Shown piece by piece: positions 16,949 to 24,412 of a DNA stretch of 41,309 bases. The notes beneath the pieces are model-generated. The model did not search any database. It saw only the letters and a program-made list of their open reading frames with translations, and was not told where the DNA came from. The translations under genes were made by a program, and so were the position numbers. Each line of letters starts with the position of its first letter. Positions within the stretch are counted from its first letter, which is position 1. Source of the DNA: an uncultured Clostridia bacterium (GTDB lineage: Bacteria > Bacillota > Clostridia > Christensenellales > UBA1242); contig CALWOW010000017.1 in the NCBI GenBank assembly GCA_944383295.1, positions 1 to 41,309 on the forward strand, in the 5' to 3' direction.

Positions 16949-18732
16949 ATGGAATTAACTATAGATAACAGAAAATTGGAAATAAACAAAAGAAATAATT
17001 TGAGATTGTCTTATAGGGACCTTATTTTTTGGCAAAATAATTCTATACATATTAACAACGAAAATGAAATTAAGACAAAATTAATTGCTTTTATTAATAG
17101 TGAACTATATAATTTATATAGTTATGCTAAACCAGAAAATTTTTTAGTTAACACAGCAAACAATCCTGATTTAGAGCGTTATTTTAATAGGCAACTGCAA
17201 GTATATAGGGCAAGGGGGTGAAGAGGCAAGTGCATCATATTTAGAACAAGATAGTCAAAATCAAAAAGCACAATTTGCTCAAACTCTTGGTGAAAAACAA
17301 TATCAAGAATATAAGCATTTGGTAAATTTTTTTTAAAGGAAGTAATTATCCTGCAAGCTTTCAGTGGCTTTTGTTAAACGAAACCTTAAAAAGTATATAC
17401 AGAACAGATTTTTCACAAGGTCAAGCAAAAGTTATTGTTAACGCAAGAAAACCACACCAGACCATTTTAGGAATGATGAATTTACTTACACAAGTTGTAG
17501 ATTTTATATATAACAATGCACCTAAATACGCAAGTTTCAAGGAATTATATAAAGATGCGCAAACGTATTTTAAAAGGTTTGTTACCCAAACTGAAATAAT
17601 TAATATTAAAAATATCGATACTTTTGGTAAAGGTAGTTGGATAAGATTTAACAGTCAGTATAATGACCCTAAAAATTTTGAACAAAATGTTGCAAATTTA
17701 AAATCACTTATTGCAGACACTCCTTGGTGCACTAGCACTTTGGCAAGTACTCATTTAAGTGAAGGCGATTTTTATGTGTTTATAGATAACAATAAAAAAC
17801 CCCATATAGCAGTTAAAATGAATGGGAATGCAATAGATGAAGTTCGTGGAATTAAAAATGGAAATAATCAAGAGTTAGAAAATGAATATCGTGATGTAGT
17901 AATTAATTTTTTAAAGAATAATTACAAAATCGAATACGGGAAAGAATGGTTAGACAAAGAAGAATGGAATGCTAGATTGATACAATATGCAAAAGATATT
18001 GATGAAAATAACTTTAAATTTGAAAATATTCCTTATTTATTTAATGATTTATTTAAAGTAGATTTCAAAAGTCACGGTGGAAACAGTAATTTAGCGCTAT
18101 TGAGAAGTAAATTAGTATACATAAAACCACAGTTAGCAGAATATTATAATTGTTTAGAAAATGAAATATGCGTAAGCGATTATGTTCCTAAAGACCAAGA
18201 AGTATGCCCTTATACCTTTATTATGGGGAATGCTAATTTGAAAAAATGTATCAATTTAGGCAACTTGCAAACAATCGGTGGAAATGCTGATTTTTGTGAT
18301 AGTAAAATAACAGATTTAGGTAATTTACAAACAATAGGTTTGAACGTTGATTTTCGTGATAGCAAAATAACCTCTTTAGGCAACTTGCAAACAATCGGTG
18401 GGGATGTTTATTTTATTAATAGTTAGATAACAGAATTAAAAAATTTAAAATTAATAGGTGGAAGTGCTATTTTTAGTGGTAGCGGAATAACCTCTTTAGG
18501 TAATTTAAAAACAATCGGTGGTGACGTTTTCTTTACCTATAGTCAAATAAACGATTTAGGTAATCTACAAACGATAGGCGGAGATGCATACTTTGATGCA
18601 AATACCATTAAAAAAGCAGATAATTTAAAGCACGTAGGAACAATTAATTTGTTGCAAAATGATAATGAAACGACCATAACATTAAAAGAATTTAAAAAAG
18701 ATATAGAAGCAAATAGGGACAATATATCTTAA
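16949..18732 (+). pseudogene. Broken gene: unknown N-terminal domain plus 20-residue LGNLQTIGG-type repeats
   Basis: Three collinear pieces read as one protein of about 590 residues if three lesions are ignored. Piece 1 (16949-17221) shifts by one base at a GGGGG run ending at 17218. Piece 2 (about 17217-17336) shifts again at a run of eight T near 17327-17334. Piece 3 runs in frame through 17371 (TTG) to an amber stop at 18424-18426 and continues in frame to TAA at 18730-18732. The middle region has WCTSTLASTHLSEGDFYVF and HIAVKMNG, a domain I cannot name. The end consists of LGNLxTIGGxxxF repeats, a solenoid-like array. TAG ends intact genes nearby, so recoding is unlikely. The simplest reading is an inactivated gene; homopolymer sequencing errors could explain the two shifts but not the amber. 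Confidence 0.75.
18256..18615 (+). repeat. Six 60-bp tandem repeats encoding a 20-residue solenoid motif
   Basis: Six consecutive 60-base units each encode a variant of LGNLQTIGGxxxFxxSxIxx. The nucleotide core TTAGGCAACTTGCAAACAATCGGTGG-like segment is well conserved in units 1 and 3, less so in the others. Unit 3 carries the amber codon at its 17th codon, where other units have Lys, Gly, Gln or Asn-like codons. Units 4-6 after the stop keep the frame. Confidence 0.85.
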
Positions 18733-18751
18733 ATTATGCAAATTTAAACTT

Positions 18752-18790
18752 AAAAAGGAACTATACATTATTTGTACTGTTCCTTTTTTA
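18752..18790. terminator. Bidirectional terminator between convergent genes
   Basis: AAAAAGGAAC and GTTCCTTTTT form a perfect 10-bp stem with T-runs on either strand. It sits between the broken gene (plus) and the propeller-protein gene (minus). It belongs to the same GGAAC terminator family as 277-315 and 7482-7515. Confidence 0.82.
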
Positions 18791-18831
18791 TTTCGTTAGT
18801 GCAAAATAGTTTATTCTTAATTGCTTTTTAT

Positions 18832-20598
18832 TTATTGTATAGGTTTTTGCTTTTTCTTTTTATTATTCATTGATAGGCAAATCGCTATAATAATAGCGAG
18901 TATCAAAGAAATAATCATAAGGCAAATACCTATTATTTGGGTTGTTGTTAAATTACCATCGTTTAAAAAACTTTGTTTTACAAACCCTGTTTTTAATTCT
19001 CCATTACTCAAATATTCTATTTTGCTTATTCCATTTGTAGTTTCTAAAATAGTTACACTTGTATTTTTTGCTAAAGTTTCTTGTTCAATAGTCAATTCAT
19101 TATCCTGATATACAACAACTTCCGCTCTTGTACTTGCATTACTAACTAGTATATTGTCTATTGCAGTATCTAAAGTTACATCGATAACTGTACGTGTATC
19201 AATATAGCAAATGTAATCGATACCATTTTGATTATATTTTACTGCATAAAATTGAGTTCCATTTTTATCAATAGGTAAAGTAGGTGATGAAACTAATTGT
19301 AATGTAGTGCCATGGGTAACTTGTGCGGAATTAGGGAAATAAGTTTCGCTATCAATCTTTACGCTTGTAGGTAATACAAAAAGTTTTGCCTTTTCAACTA
19401 TAACCTTTGCATTCTCATAAGCAGGGGAAAAATTGCTCACTTGTTCACAATCACTTTTTAAAATATAACCCACAAGATATCCTTGTGTATTTTCTGCGCA
19501 ATTATCATAAACATAGTAAAACTTTGAGTCAGTATCATCTAATAAAATTAAGTTTTTACCTACATCATAAGATGCTATCCCTGTATTTAAACTTTTAAAA
19601 GAATATAAAGTTGTAGGTTTGTTCGTCATTAAAATTGTTACTACTTCACTTTTTGCTGTAATAGATTTTAATTCTATAGGGGGAGTTTGATTGTTATAAG
19701 CGGTTATAAAATTTGTAGTTTCATCTTGAATAGTTGTTTTATATAAATTGGTATCATCAAAAATATAGCAACTACCTTTTTCAAAATCTAAAGTAAAGCC
19801 GTTTGCAGTAATACCTAAATCTACACTTTCGCAACTATTTGTAGTGCACTTATATAGCTTGTTTTCTGACAATATATACAAGTTATTTAAGTTATCAACA
19901 GCTATGTCTTTTATGCTGTTAATTTCATTAGAGATTGTAAAATTAGATTTTGTTATTGTTTTAGTATTTATATCAATCATATAAATAGAGTTATCTATAC
20001 TAAAATAAATTGTTGTATTATCTTCGTTTACGTAAAAGCCACCACTACTAAAAGTTAAAGGAGATTTATCAAAATTAAGCTCACAAAAATATTCCAAAGA
20101 TTTAGTGTTTGTATCAGTATTTTCAACAACTGTAGCGACAAAATTTTCTGTTATAACATAAATTTCACCAGTAGCGCTACTGGTTATTTTTTTTATAGAA
20201 GGGAAAGATAATAGTTCGCCTTCTTTTAAATATTTGTCAATTTGTGTCGTTTCATTGGTGCTTAAATCTAAAATGTACAAAAAGTCATTTTGTTTTATAA
20301 AAGCAACTTGATCGCTGGTAGCACTAATTTCTGTAGGAATTCCTATTTGACTTTCATAAATAATGTTAGTGCTATTTCCAAGTTCAAAAATTTTGTTATT
20401 CGTTTTATCAGTAATATATATTTTGTTTTTAAAGTAAGTTGCATCGCCAATGCTAGAAAGGTGGGTGATACCATCTGTAACTTCTATAACAGAATTATTA
20501 ACTTCAAAAGAATTTGCTAATAGTATGTTTGCATTTACTCCACACATACAACAACAAAGACAAAAAATAAATGCAATTGACATCAACATCTTTTTCAT
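18832..20598 (-). CDS. Secreted, C-terminally membrane-anchored protein with beta-propeller-like and SH3-like regions
   Basis: About 588 residues. A signal peptide (MKKMLMSIAFIFCL onward, Cys-rich, ending near residue 28) is followed by about 350 residues of repeated short beta strands resembling a propeller (GEIYVITEN, TIYFSIDNSIYMID, LNNLYILSENKLYK). About 150 residues follow in which one or two bacterial-SH3-like segments can be seen (AEVVVYQDNELTIEQ, TGFVKQSFL). A transmembrane helix (IIGICLMIISLILAI) and a short Lys-rich tail end the protein. It is therefore an extracytoplasmic protein with a single C-terminal anchor. I prefer ATG at 20598 over TTG at 20604 because the GGGG ribosome site is then 10 bases away. 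It shares its design with the gene at 21532-22347. Function unknown; sensing or binding of cell-surface ligands is a guess. Confidence 0.78.
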   Translation of the reverse strand: MKKMLMSIAFIFCLCCCMCGVNANILLANSFEVNNSVIEVTDGITHLSSIGDATYFKNKIYITDKTNNKIFELGNSTNIIYESQIGIPTEISATSDQVAFIKQNDFLYILDLSTNETTQIDKYLKEGELLSFPSIKKITSSATGEIYVITENFVATVVENTDTNTKSLEYFCELNFDKSPLTFSSGGFYVNEDNTTIYFSIDNSIYMIDINTKTITKSNFTISNEINSIKDIAVDNLNNLYILSENKLYKCTTNSCESVDLGITANGFTLDFEKGSCYIFDDTNLYKTTIQDETTNFITAYNNQTPPIELKSITAKSEVVTILMTNKPTTLYSFKSLNTGIASYDVGKNLILLDDTDSKFYYVYDNCAENTQGYLVGYILKSDCEQVSNFSPAYENAKVIVEKAKLFVLPTSVKIDSETYFPNSAQVTHGTTLQLVSSPTLPIDKNGTQFYAVKYNQNGIDYICYIDTRTVIDVTLDTAIDNILVSNASTRAEVVVYQDNELTIEQETLAKNTSVTILETTNGISKIEYLSNGELKTGFVKQSFLNDGNLTTTQIIGICLMIISLILAIIIAICLSMNNKKKKQKPIQ

Positions 20599-20741
20599 AT
20601 GCAACTACCCCAATTTTTGAAAATGTATACTATATATCTTATTATAGCATATTTAAGAAAAAAGCAACAACAAAAAAATTGAAAAAATTTAATTATTTTA
20701 TAAAAGTGTACATTAGGTGTCAGTAATTTATAATTATAATA

Positions 20742-20755
20742 CAAACAAATGTTCG
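20742..20755. promoter_or_regulatory. LexA (SOS) box-like sequence
   Basis: Identical 14-mer (18 bases with the following AAAA) to 7361-7374, matching 12 of 14 positions of the Bacillus LexA palindrome. It lies about 145 bases upstream of the propeller gene start and about 90 bases upstream of the putative promoter of the HTH gene. Confidence 0.4.
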
Positions 20756-20830
20756 AAAATAAAGATTGCGCATTTATTTCAAAAAAATTCAAAAATTTAC
20801 AAAAATTTACAAAAAACATGTCACAACATC

Positions 20831-20860
20831 TTGACAAATCGAACATCTGTAATATATAGT
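20831..20860 (+). promoter_or_regulatory. Promoter of the HTH gene with a LexA-like half-site in the spacer
   Basis: A perfect TTGACA (20831-20836) is followed 18 bases later by TATAGT (or 16 bases later by TATATA). The spacer contains CGAACATCTGTAAT at 20840-20853, whose left half CGAACAT is a perfect LexA half-site and whose right half is poor (10 of 14 overall). A repressor bound here would block polymerase. Confidence 0.5.
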
Positions 20861-20925
20861 AGTTGACACAAGGCGAAATTTGACGGAAAATGTTGATTTT
20901 TGTCGATAAAAATTTGGAGGTAAAA

Positions 20926-21477
20926 ATGAAAAAGTTAATATGGGCAAAAACTTTGTTTGAAGCTTATAAATATCTGGGCAAAATAATTAAAAGCATTGAT
21001 AGATTAGTTTTAGAAAAATCTGTTAATAGTGGGAATATATATCAAGGCGAATGTAACACAATGGAACGTATGGAAGCGGTAATTGATTTAATTCAACGGA
21101 AGCGCCGACTTTTATCTGTAAAGCTTTTGATAGAAGAAAGCATAAAAAATAGTAATGAATATAATTCAACATTGCTTGTAAAATATTACATTGACAAACT
21201 GGATACCGCAACTATGGCTGAAGAGATGCACACAAATCGCAGGACTTTGCATAGGCACATTAACAATGCACTATTAGGGGCAATGGAGCAAATATTTAAT
21301 CTAGGATACACCTACAAGGATATCGAAACAATGTTGGAAAATGAAGGGTGGATAATAGGAATTTACAATTCATATTTAGTAAAATTGAAGGGTATAGAAA
21401 AAGGACTTTCGCCGTTAGCGCTTCCTAAAATGACAAGGATAGAACGAATAGTAAATTCTGTTTATGGTGGAATTTAA
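20926..21477 (+). CDS. Helix-turn-helix protein, candidate phage-type late regulator
   Basis: 183 residues from the ATG at 20926, chosen for its GGAGG site 8-12 bases upstream. Residues 50-90 form a charged helical region (DLIQRKRRLLSVKLLIEES). Residues about 94-118 are a sigma-region-4/ArpU-like HTH (ATMAEEMHTNRRTLHRHI). A further helical segment (GYTYKDIETMLENEGWI) follows. Size and layout resemble small phage-encoded transcription activators (ArpU/RinA-like), but I cannot assign it to a named family; a small-terminase-like DNA binder is an alternative. It is the only putative regulator near the capsid cassette that starts 1 kb downstream, separated from it by the convergent SH3 gene. Confidence 0.65.
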   Translation: MKKLIWAKTLFEAYKYLGKIIKSIDRLVLEKSVNSGNIYQGECNTMERMEAVIDLIQRKRRLLSVKLLIEESIKNSNEYNSTLLVKYYIDKLDTATMAEEMHTNRRTLHRHINNALLGAMEQIFNLGYTYKDIETMLENEGWIIGIYNSYLVKLKGIEKGLSPLALPKMTRIERIVNSVYGGI

Positions 21478-21510
21478 TATTGCATAGTATTATGCATAGT
21501 ATTAATTTTT
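21474..21510. terminator. A/T-rich palindromic hairpin with tandem 12-mers between convergent genes
   Basis: The 12-mer TGCATAGTATTA is repeated exactly in tandem (21481-21492 and 21493-21504). With the TTAATA at the HTH-gene stop codon it can fold into an imperfect hairpin (TTAATA.TGCATA / TATGCA..TATTAA) followed by TTTTTT. It probably ends transcription between the HTH gene and the convergent SH3 gene. The 14-mer AGTATTATGCATAG inside it recurs inverted at 32542-32555. Confidence 0.55.
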
Positions 21511-21531
21511 TAAGTAAATTTGTTTAAAAAT

Positions 21532-22347
21532 CTAAAAATCGAACTCATTTTTGTCATTTTTATCCGGTAAAGCTAATCGATTGAGACTAGTTATTTGACG
21601 ACTTGCTTCACGTTTCTTTTTGCGTTTTTCGGGTTTGAATACTAATAAAAGCAAAATTAAAGCTGGTATAGTCAAACCTAAAATTAGCAATATATTTGTA
21701 CTTGTTTGTAATTCAGGTGCAATTATAACACCTGCATTTGTAGATTGATTTGGTTCTGTCAAAACTTCTTCCACATTAGCAGAAAAAGGGGTAAGGTTTT
21801 GTGTGAGCGGAGCATATACGTATCCTGTAATGATTCCTTGTTCAAAACTTTTGTATCTACAAAAATACCATAAGTCTGACAAATCTGAATTTGCTTGTTC
21901 GCCATTAATTTGACCAAAATATTCTATATCAACAGCATTAAAAGGAATAGTGCCTAGATAGTCGCTAGTTGTGTTGGGCTCGCTCCTTATAACTAAATTT
22001 GCGATACCTTGAACACTAAAAGTACGGTTTGTTTCAAATGGGTGTTCTGGAGTTGAGTAAACTCGTTGCAAATTATCTATCAATACATAACCAGTAAATT
22101 CCTTATATGTTACATTTATCATTGTTTCGTCAAAAGTGCTGTTGTAAATTACAAAATATGTGTTGGGTAAAGTGAAGTAAACATTTGAATTTTCTTCACT
22201 TGCGACAGGGGTTTTGTATAATACTGTATTGTCCGAAATTACTCTATAATATATTGGTTCGCTTGCGCAAATTGGACTAAAATTACAAAAATATGCAAAA
22301 TTAAAAATGAATAAAAATGCAAGCATAATGAATAAAAATTTACGCAT
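21532..22347 (-). CDS. Secreted, C-terminally anchored double SH3-like protein
   Basis: 271 residues from the ATG ending at 22347, chosen over the ATG at 22374 because an AAGGAG site precedes it by 6 bases and the product then starts directly with a signal peptide (MRKFLFIMLAFLFIF...CAS). Two SH3-like modules follow: about 32-95 (YYRVISDNTVLYKTP, FTGYVLIDNL) and about 108-180 (ANLVIRSEPNTTSDYLG, TGYVYAPL). Then come a Thr/Asn-rich spacer, a transmembrane helix (ILLILGLTIPALILLLLVF) and a basic tail of about 40 residues. It has the same order of parts as the larger minus-strand protein ending at 20598. It is divergent from the terminase gene across about 120 bases, so the two may share regulation. 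Such modules often bind peptidoglycan. Confidence 0.8.
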   Translation of the reverse strand: MRKFLFIMLAFLFIFNFAYFCNFSPICASEPIYYRVISDNTVLYKTPVASEENSNVYFTLPNTYFVIYNSTFDETMINVTYKEFTGYVLIDNLQRVYSTPEHPFETNRTFSVQGIANLVIRSEPNTTSDYLGTIPFNAVDIEYFGQINGEQANSDLSDLWYFCRYKSFEQGIITGYVYAPLTQNLTPFSANVEEVLTEPNQSTNAGVIIAPELQTSTNILLILGLTIPALILLLLVFKPEKRKKKREASRQITSLNRLALPDKNDKNEFDF

Positions 22348-22471
22348 ACAACACTCCTTATATGATTTTAGCAAACAGTAATTGTTCTATTATATGCAAT
22401 TATTGTTTTTTTTACGATTTTTAAACCTAATAGTGCCGAAAAATAAAAATTTTGGTTGTTTTGGAGGATGA

Positions 22472-23926
22472 ATGGATTTAGATGAGTTAATAAAACAGGT
22501 AATAATCATTGATAAAGAGTTAGAACGTAGAAAAGAAAACGACCATTTATCTAATTACAATACAGGCAATAAAGTACATAAAAAGCAACTTTTATTCCAT
22601 AAGTCCAAGAAAAAGAATAGATGGGTTTTTGGTGGTAATCGTAGTGGTAAATCGCAGTGTGGAGCGGTTGAGGCGGTATGGTTGGCACGGGGCATACATC
22701 CCTACAAAGATAACAAAGCTTGTGATGGTTGGGTTGTTAGTTTGAGTCAGCAAGTGCAACGTGATGTTACGCAAAACAAAATTTTGTATTATCTCAATCC
22801 AGATTGGATTGAAAGTATAGTTATGTTGTCAGGGCGAAAAGATTCAGCAGAAAATGGGGTTATAGATTATATTTTAATAAAAAATGTTTTTGGCTCAACA
22901 AGTAAAATTGGTTTTAAAACATGCGACCAGGGGCGTGAAAAGTTTCAAGGTACGAGTCTTGATTGGGTTTGGTTTGATGAAGAGCCTCCTTTTGATATCT
23001 ATATGGAGTGTCGAATGAGAGTGCTTGATAGAGAGGGTATAATTTTTGGAACGATGACTCCACTAAAAGGACTTACTTGGGTGTATGACAAAATTTATTT
23101 GAATGAAGCGCAAGACGATGAAATATGGTGTATTGAAATGGAGTGGGCGGATAATCCTTTTTTATCAAAAAAAGAAATCGATTCTCTTACCAAAACTTTA
23201 AGCGCTGAGGAGTTGGAAAGCAGGAGATATGGGAAATTTAGTGCAAAGGGTGGTTTGGTGTATAGTGAATTTGACGTGGGTGTGCATGTAATAGAACCGT
23301 TTACTGTCCCGCATGATTGGTACGACAATATAAGTATTGACCCAGGACTGCATAATCCATTAAGTGCTCATTGGTACGCTGTCGATTATGACGGAAATAT
23401 TTATGTAATTGCGGAGCATTATGAAGCGGAAAAATCAATTGAATATCATTCAAAATGCATTCTAGAAAAATGCAAGCAATTAAATTGGCCGACAGGTTTT
23501 AATGGTAAAATAAACGCTTTGATTGATTCCGCCGCAAATCAAAAGACTCTTGCTTCCCCTAAAAGTGTGAGTGAGTTGTTTTATGATTATGGAATAAATG
23601 TAAATACGAATGTAAACAAAGATTTGTTTTCGGGAATTTCAAGAGTAAAAAGTTATTTAAAAAACGCAAAAAATGAAGCAAAATTGTTCATTTTTTCCAC
23701 TTGTGTCAATATGATACGTGAAATAAAGGGGTATTGGTGGGGTAATGCTGATGTGCCGATAAAGAAAGATGACCACGCAATGGATGATTTGAGATATTAC
23801 ATAATGTCAAGACCAGAGGCGCACGATGAAGAAAAACAAAAGCCAACTTTAGTGCAAATGCATAAAGAAAGGCTTATATCAAAAAATCGTCGTGAGCATT
23901 TCAATAGCAGGAGGTGGTTAAATTGA
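22472..23926 (+). CDS. Phage terminase large subunit
   Basis: 484 residues with the two TerL engines. The ATPase has Walker A GGNRSGKS (54-61), Walker B VWFDEE (166-171) and a coupling motif near TMTPLKG (194-200). The RNase-H-like nuclease has acidic positions in SIDPG (Asp290), LIDSAA (Asp352) and DDHAMDDLRY (Asp433-438). All catalytic residues are present, so packaging activity is plausible. TerL pumps DNA through the portal into preformed heads and cuts it. The ATG is preceded by TTGGAGG. It opens the cassette and lies divergent from the SH3-protein gene. Normally a small subunit gene precedes TerL; here a small-terminase-like gene follows it. Confidence 0.93.
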   Translation: MDLDELIKQVIIIDKELERRKENDHLSNYNTGNKVHKKQLLFHKSKKKNRWVFGGNRSGKSQCGAVEAVWLARGIHPYKDNKACDGWVVSLSQQVQRDVTQNKILYYLNPDWIESIVMLSGRKDSAENGVIDYILIKNVFGSTSKIGFKTCDQGREKFQGTSLDWVWFDEEPPFDIYMECRMRVLDREGIIFGTMTPLKGLTWVYDKIYLNEAQDDEIWCIEMEWADNPFLSKKEIDSLTKTLSAEELESRRYGKFSAKGGLVYSEFDVGVHVIEPFTVPHDWYDNISIDPGLHNPLSAHWYAVDYDGNIYVIAEHYEAEKSIEYHSKCILEKCKQLNWPTGFNGKINALIDSAANQKTLASPKSVSELFYDYGINVNTNVNKDLFSGISRVKSYLKNAKNEAKLFIFSTCVNMIREIKGYWWGNADVPIKKDDHAMDDLRYYIMSRPEAHDEEKQKPTLVQMHKERLISKNRREHFNSRRWLN

Positions 23927-24231
23927 AAACTGAAGAAGAATCAGAAAAGCTTGCAAAATCTTTATTAAAAAAAGCGATGGGCTATACGGTTGATGAAGTG
24001 GTTGAAGAATATGTCAATGAAGATAGTGATTTAAAATTGATAAAGAAAAAAGTTACTAAAAAACATATCCCTCCAGATATAAATGCTGCCCGTGCATTAT
24101 TAGAACGTTGTTATGATACTAATTTTAATAAATTGAAAGAGTTAAGTGATGAAGAATTAAAAAAAATGCGAAATGAAATTTTAAAAGAAATCAAAGAAGG
24201 TTATCAAAATGCAACTAACAGTATCAAATAG
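23923..24231 (+). CDS. Small protein resembling part of a terminase small subunit
   Basis: 102 residues starting at TTG 23923, which overlaps the TerL stop (TTGA). I chose it because AGGAGG lies 8 bases upstream, whereas the GTG at 23914 sits inside that ribosome site. The block GYTVDEVVEEYV followed by KVTKKHIPPDINAARALLER resembles the C-terminal oligomerisation part of several TerS families (pattern ...K.PPD..A...L). An N-terminal DNA-binding HTH is not present. It may be a reduced TerS or a TerL accessory factor. Translational coupling to TerL suggests the two proteins work together. Assignment is by pattern only. Confidence 0.6.
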   Translation: MKTEEESEKLAKSLLKKAMGYTVDEVVEEYVNEDSDLKLIKKKVTKKHIPPDINAARALLERCYDTNFNKLKELSDEELKKMRNEILKEIKEGYQNATNSIK

Positions 24232-24397
24232 AAAAGTAAAATGTGCGGGCAAAACTCAGTGTGCGAATAAAACATTTTATAAAATAAAATTTAGTAAGTA
24301 TTCAATAAATTTATGTGAAAAATGTGCACGAGAGTTGTATGAAAAATTAGGTAAAAATTTAGTACCTAAATCAGTTAAAAGTAAATTTAATTATTAA
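24209..24397 (+). CDS. Zinc-ribbon microprotein
   Basis: 62 residues, overlapping the previous gene by 23 bases. Four cysteines are spaced as CAGKTQC and CEKC, 22 residues apart, the classic layout of a small treble-clef/zinc ribbon. The rest is basic (Lys-rich at both ends). A GAAGGTT-like weak ribosome site precedes the ATG. Small zinc-ribbon proteins are frequent between terminase and portal genes of Bacillota phages, but their job is not established. Candidates are nucleic-acid binding during packaging or a structural zinc protein. The frame is short, but conserved Cys spacing and the operon position support it as real. Confidence 0.65.
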   Translation: MQLTVSNRKVKCAGKTQCANKTFYKIKFSKYSINLCEKCARELYEKLGKNLVPKSVKSKFNY

Positions 24398-24412
24398 AAA
24401 TGAGGTAAAAGT

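Larger units (their letters stand above)
20605..20925. other. Divergent intergenic region with promoter and SOS-box-like sites
   Basis: 321 A/T-rich bases between the minus-strand propeller gene and the plus-strand HTH gene. It contains the CAAACAAATGTTCG box at 20742-20755, a promoter-like pair at 20831-20860 with a second box-like sequence inside it, and a GGAGG ribosome site at about 20915. A 20890 ATG is in frame with the HTH gene but lacks a ribosome site. Confidence 0.6.

Noticed and set aside
18424-18426. Amber codon within the repeats as a sign of stop-codon reassignment
   Set aside because: TAG terminates rsfS, the topoisomerase B gene, the portal and the scaffold genes at natural ends in this window, so TAG is a true stop here.
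18256-18615. CRISPR-like array
   Set aside because: The 60-base periodicity is coding: every unit is a multiple of three and encodes the same 20-residue motif, without repeat-spacer structure.
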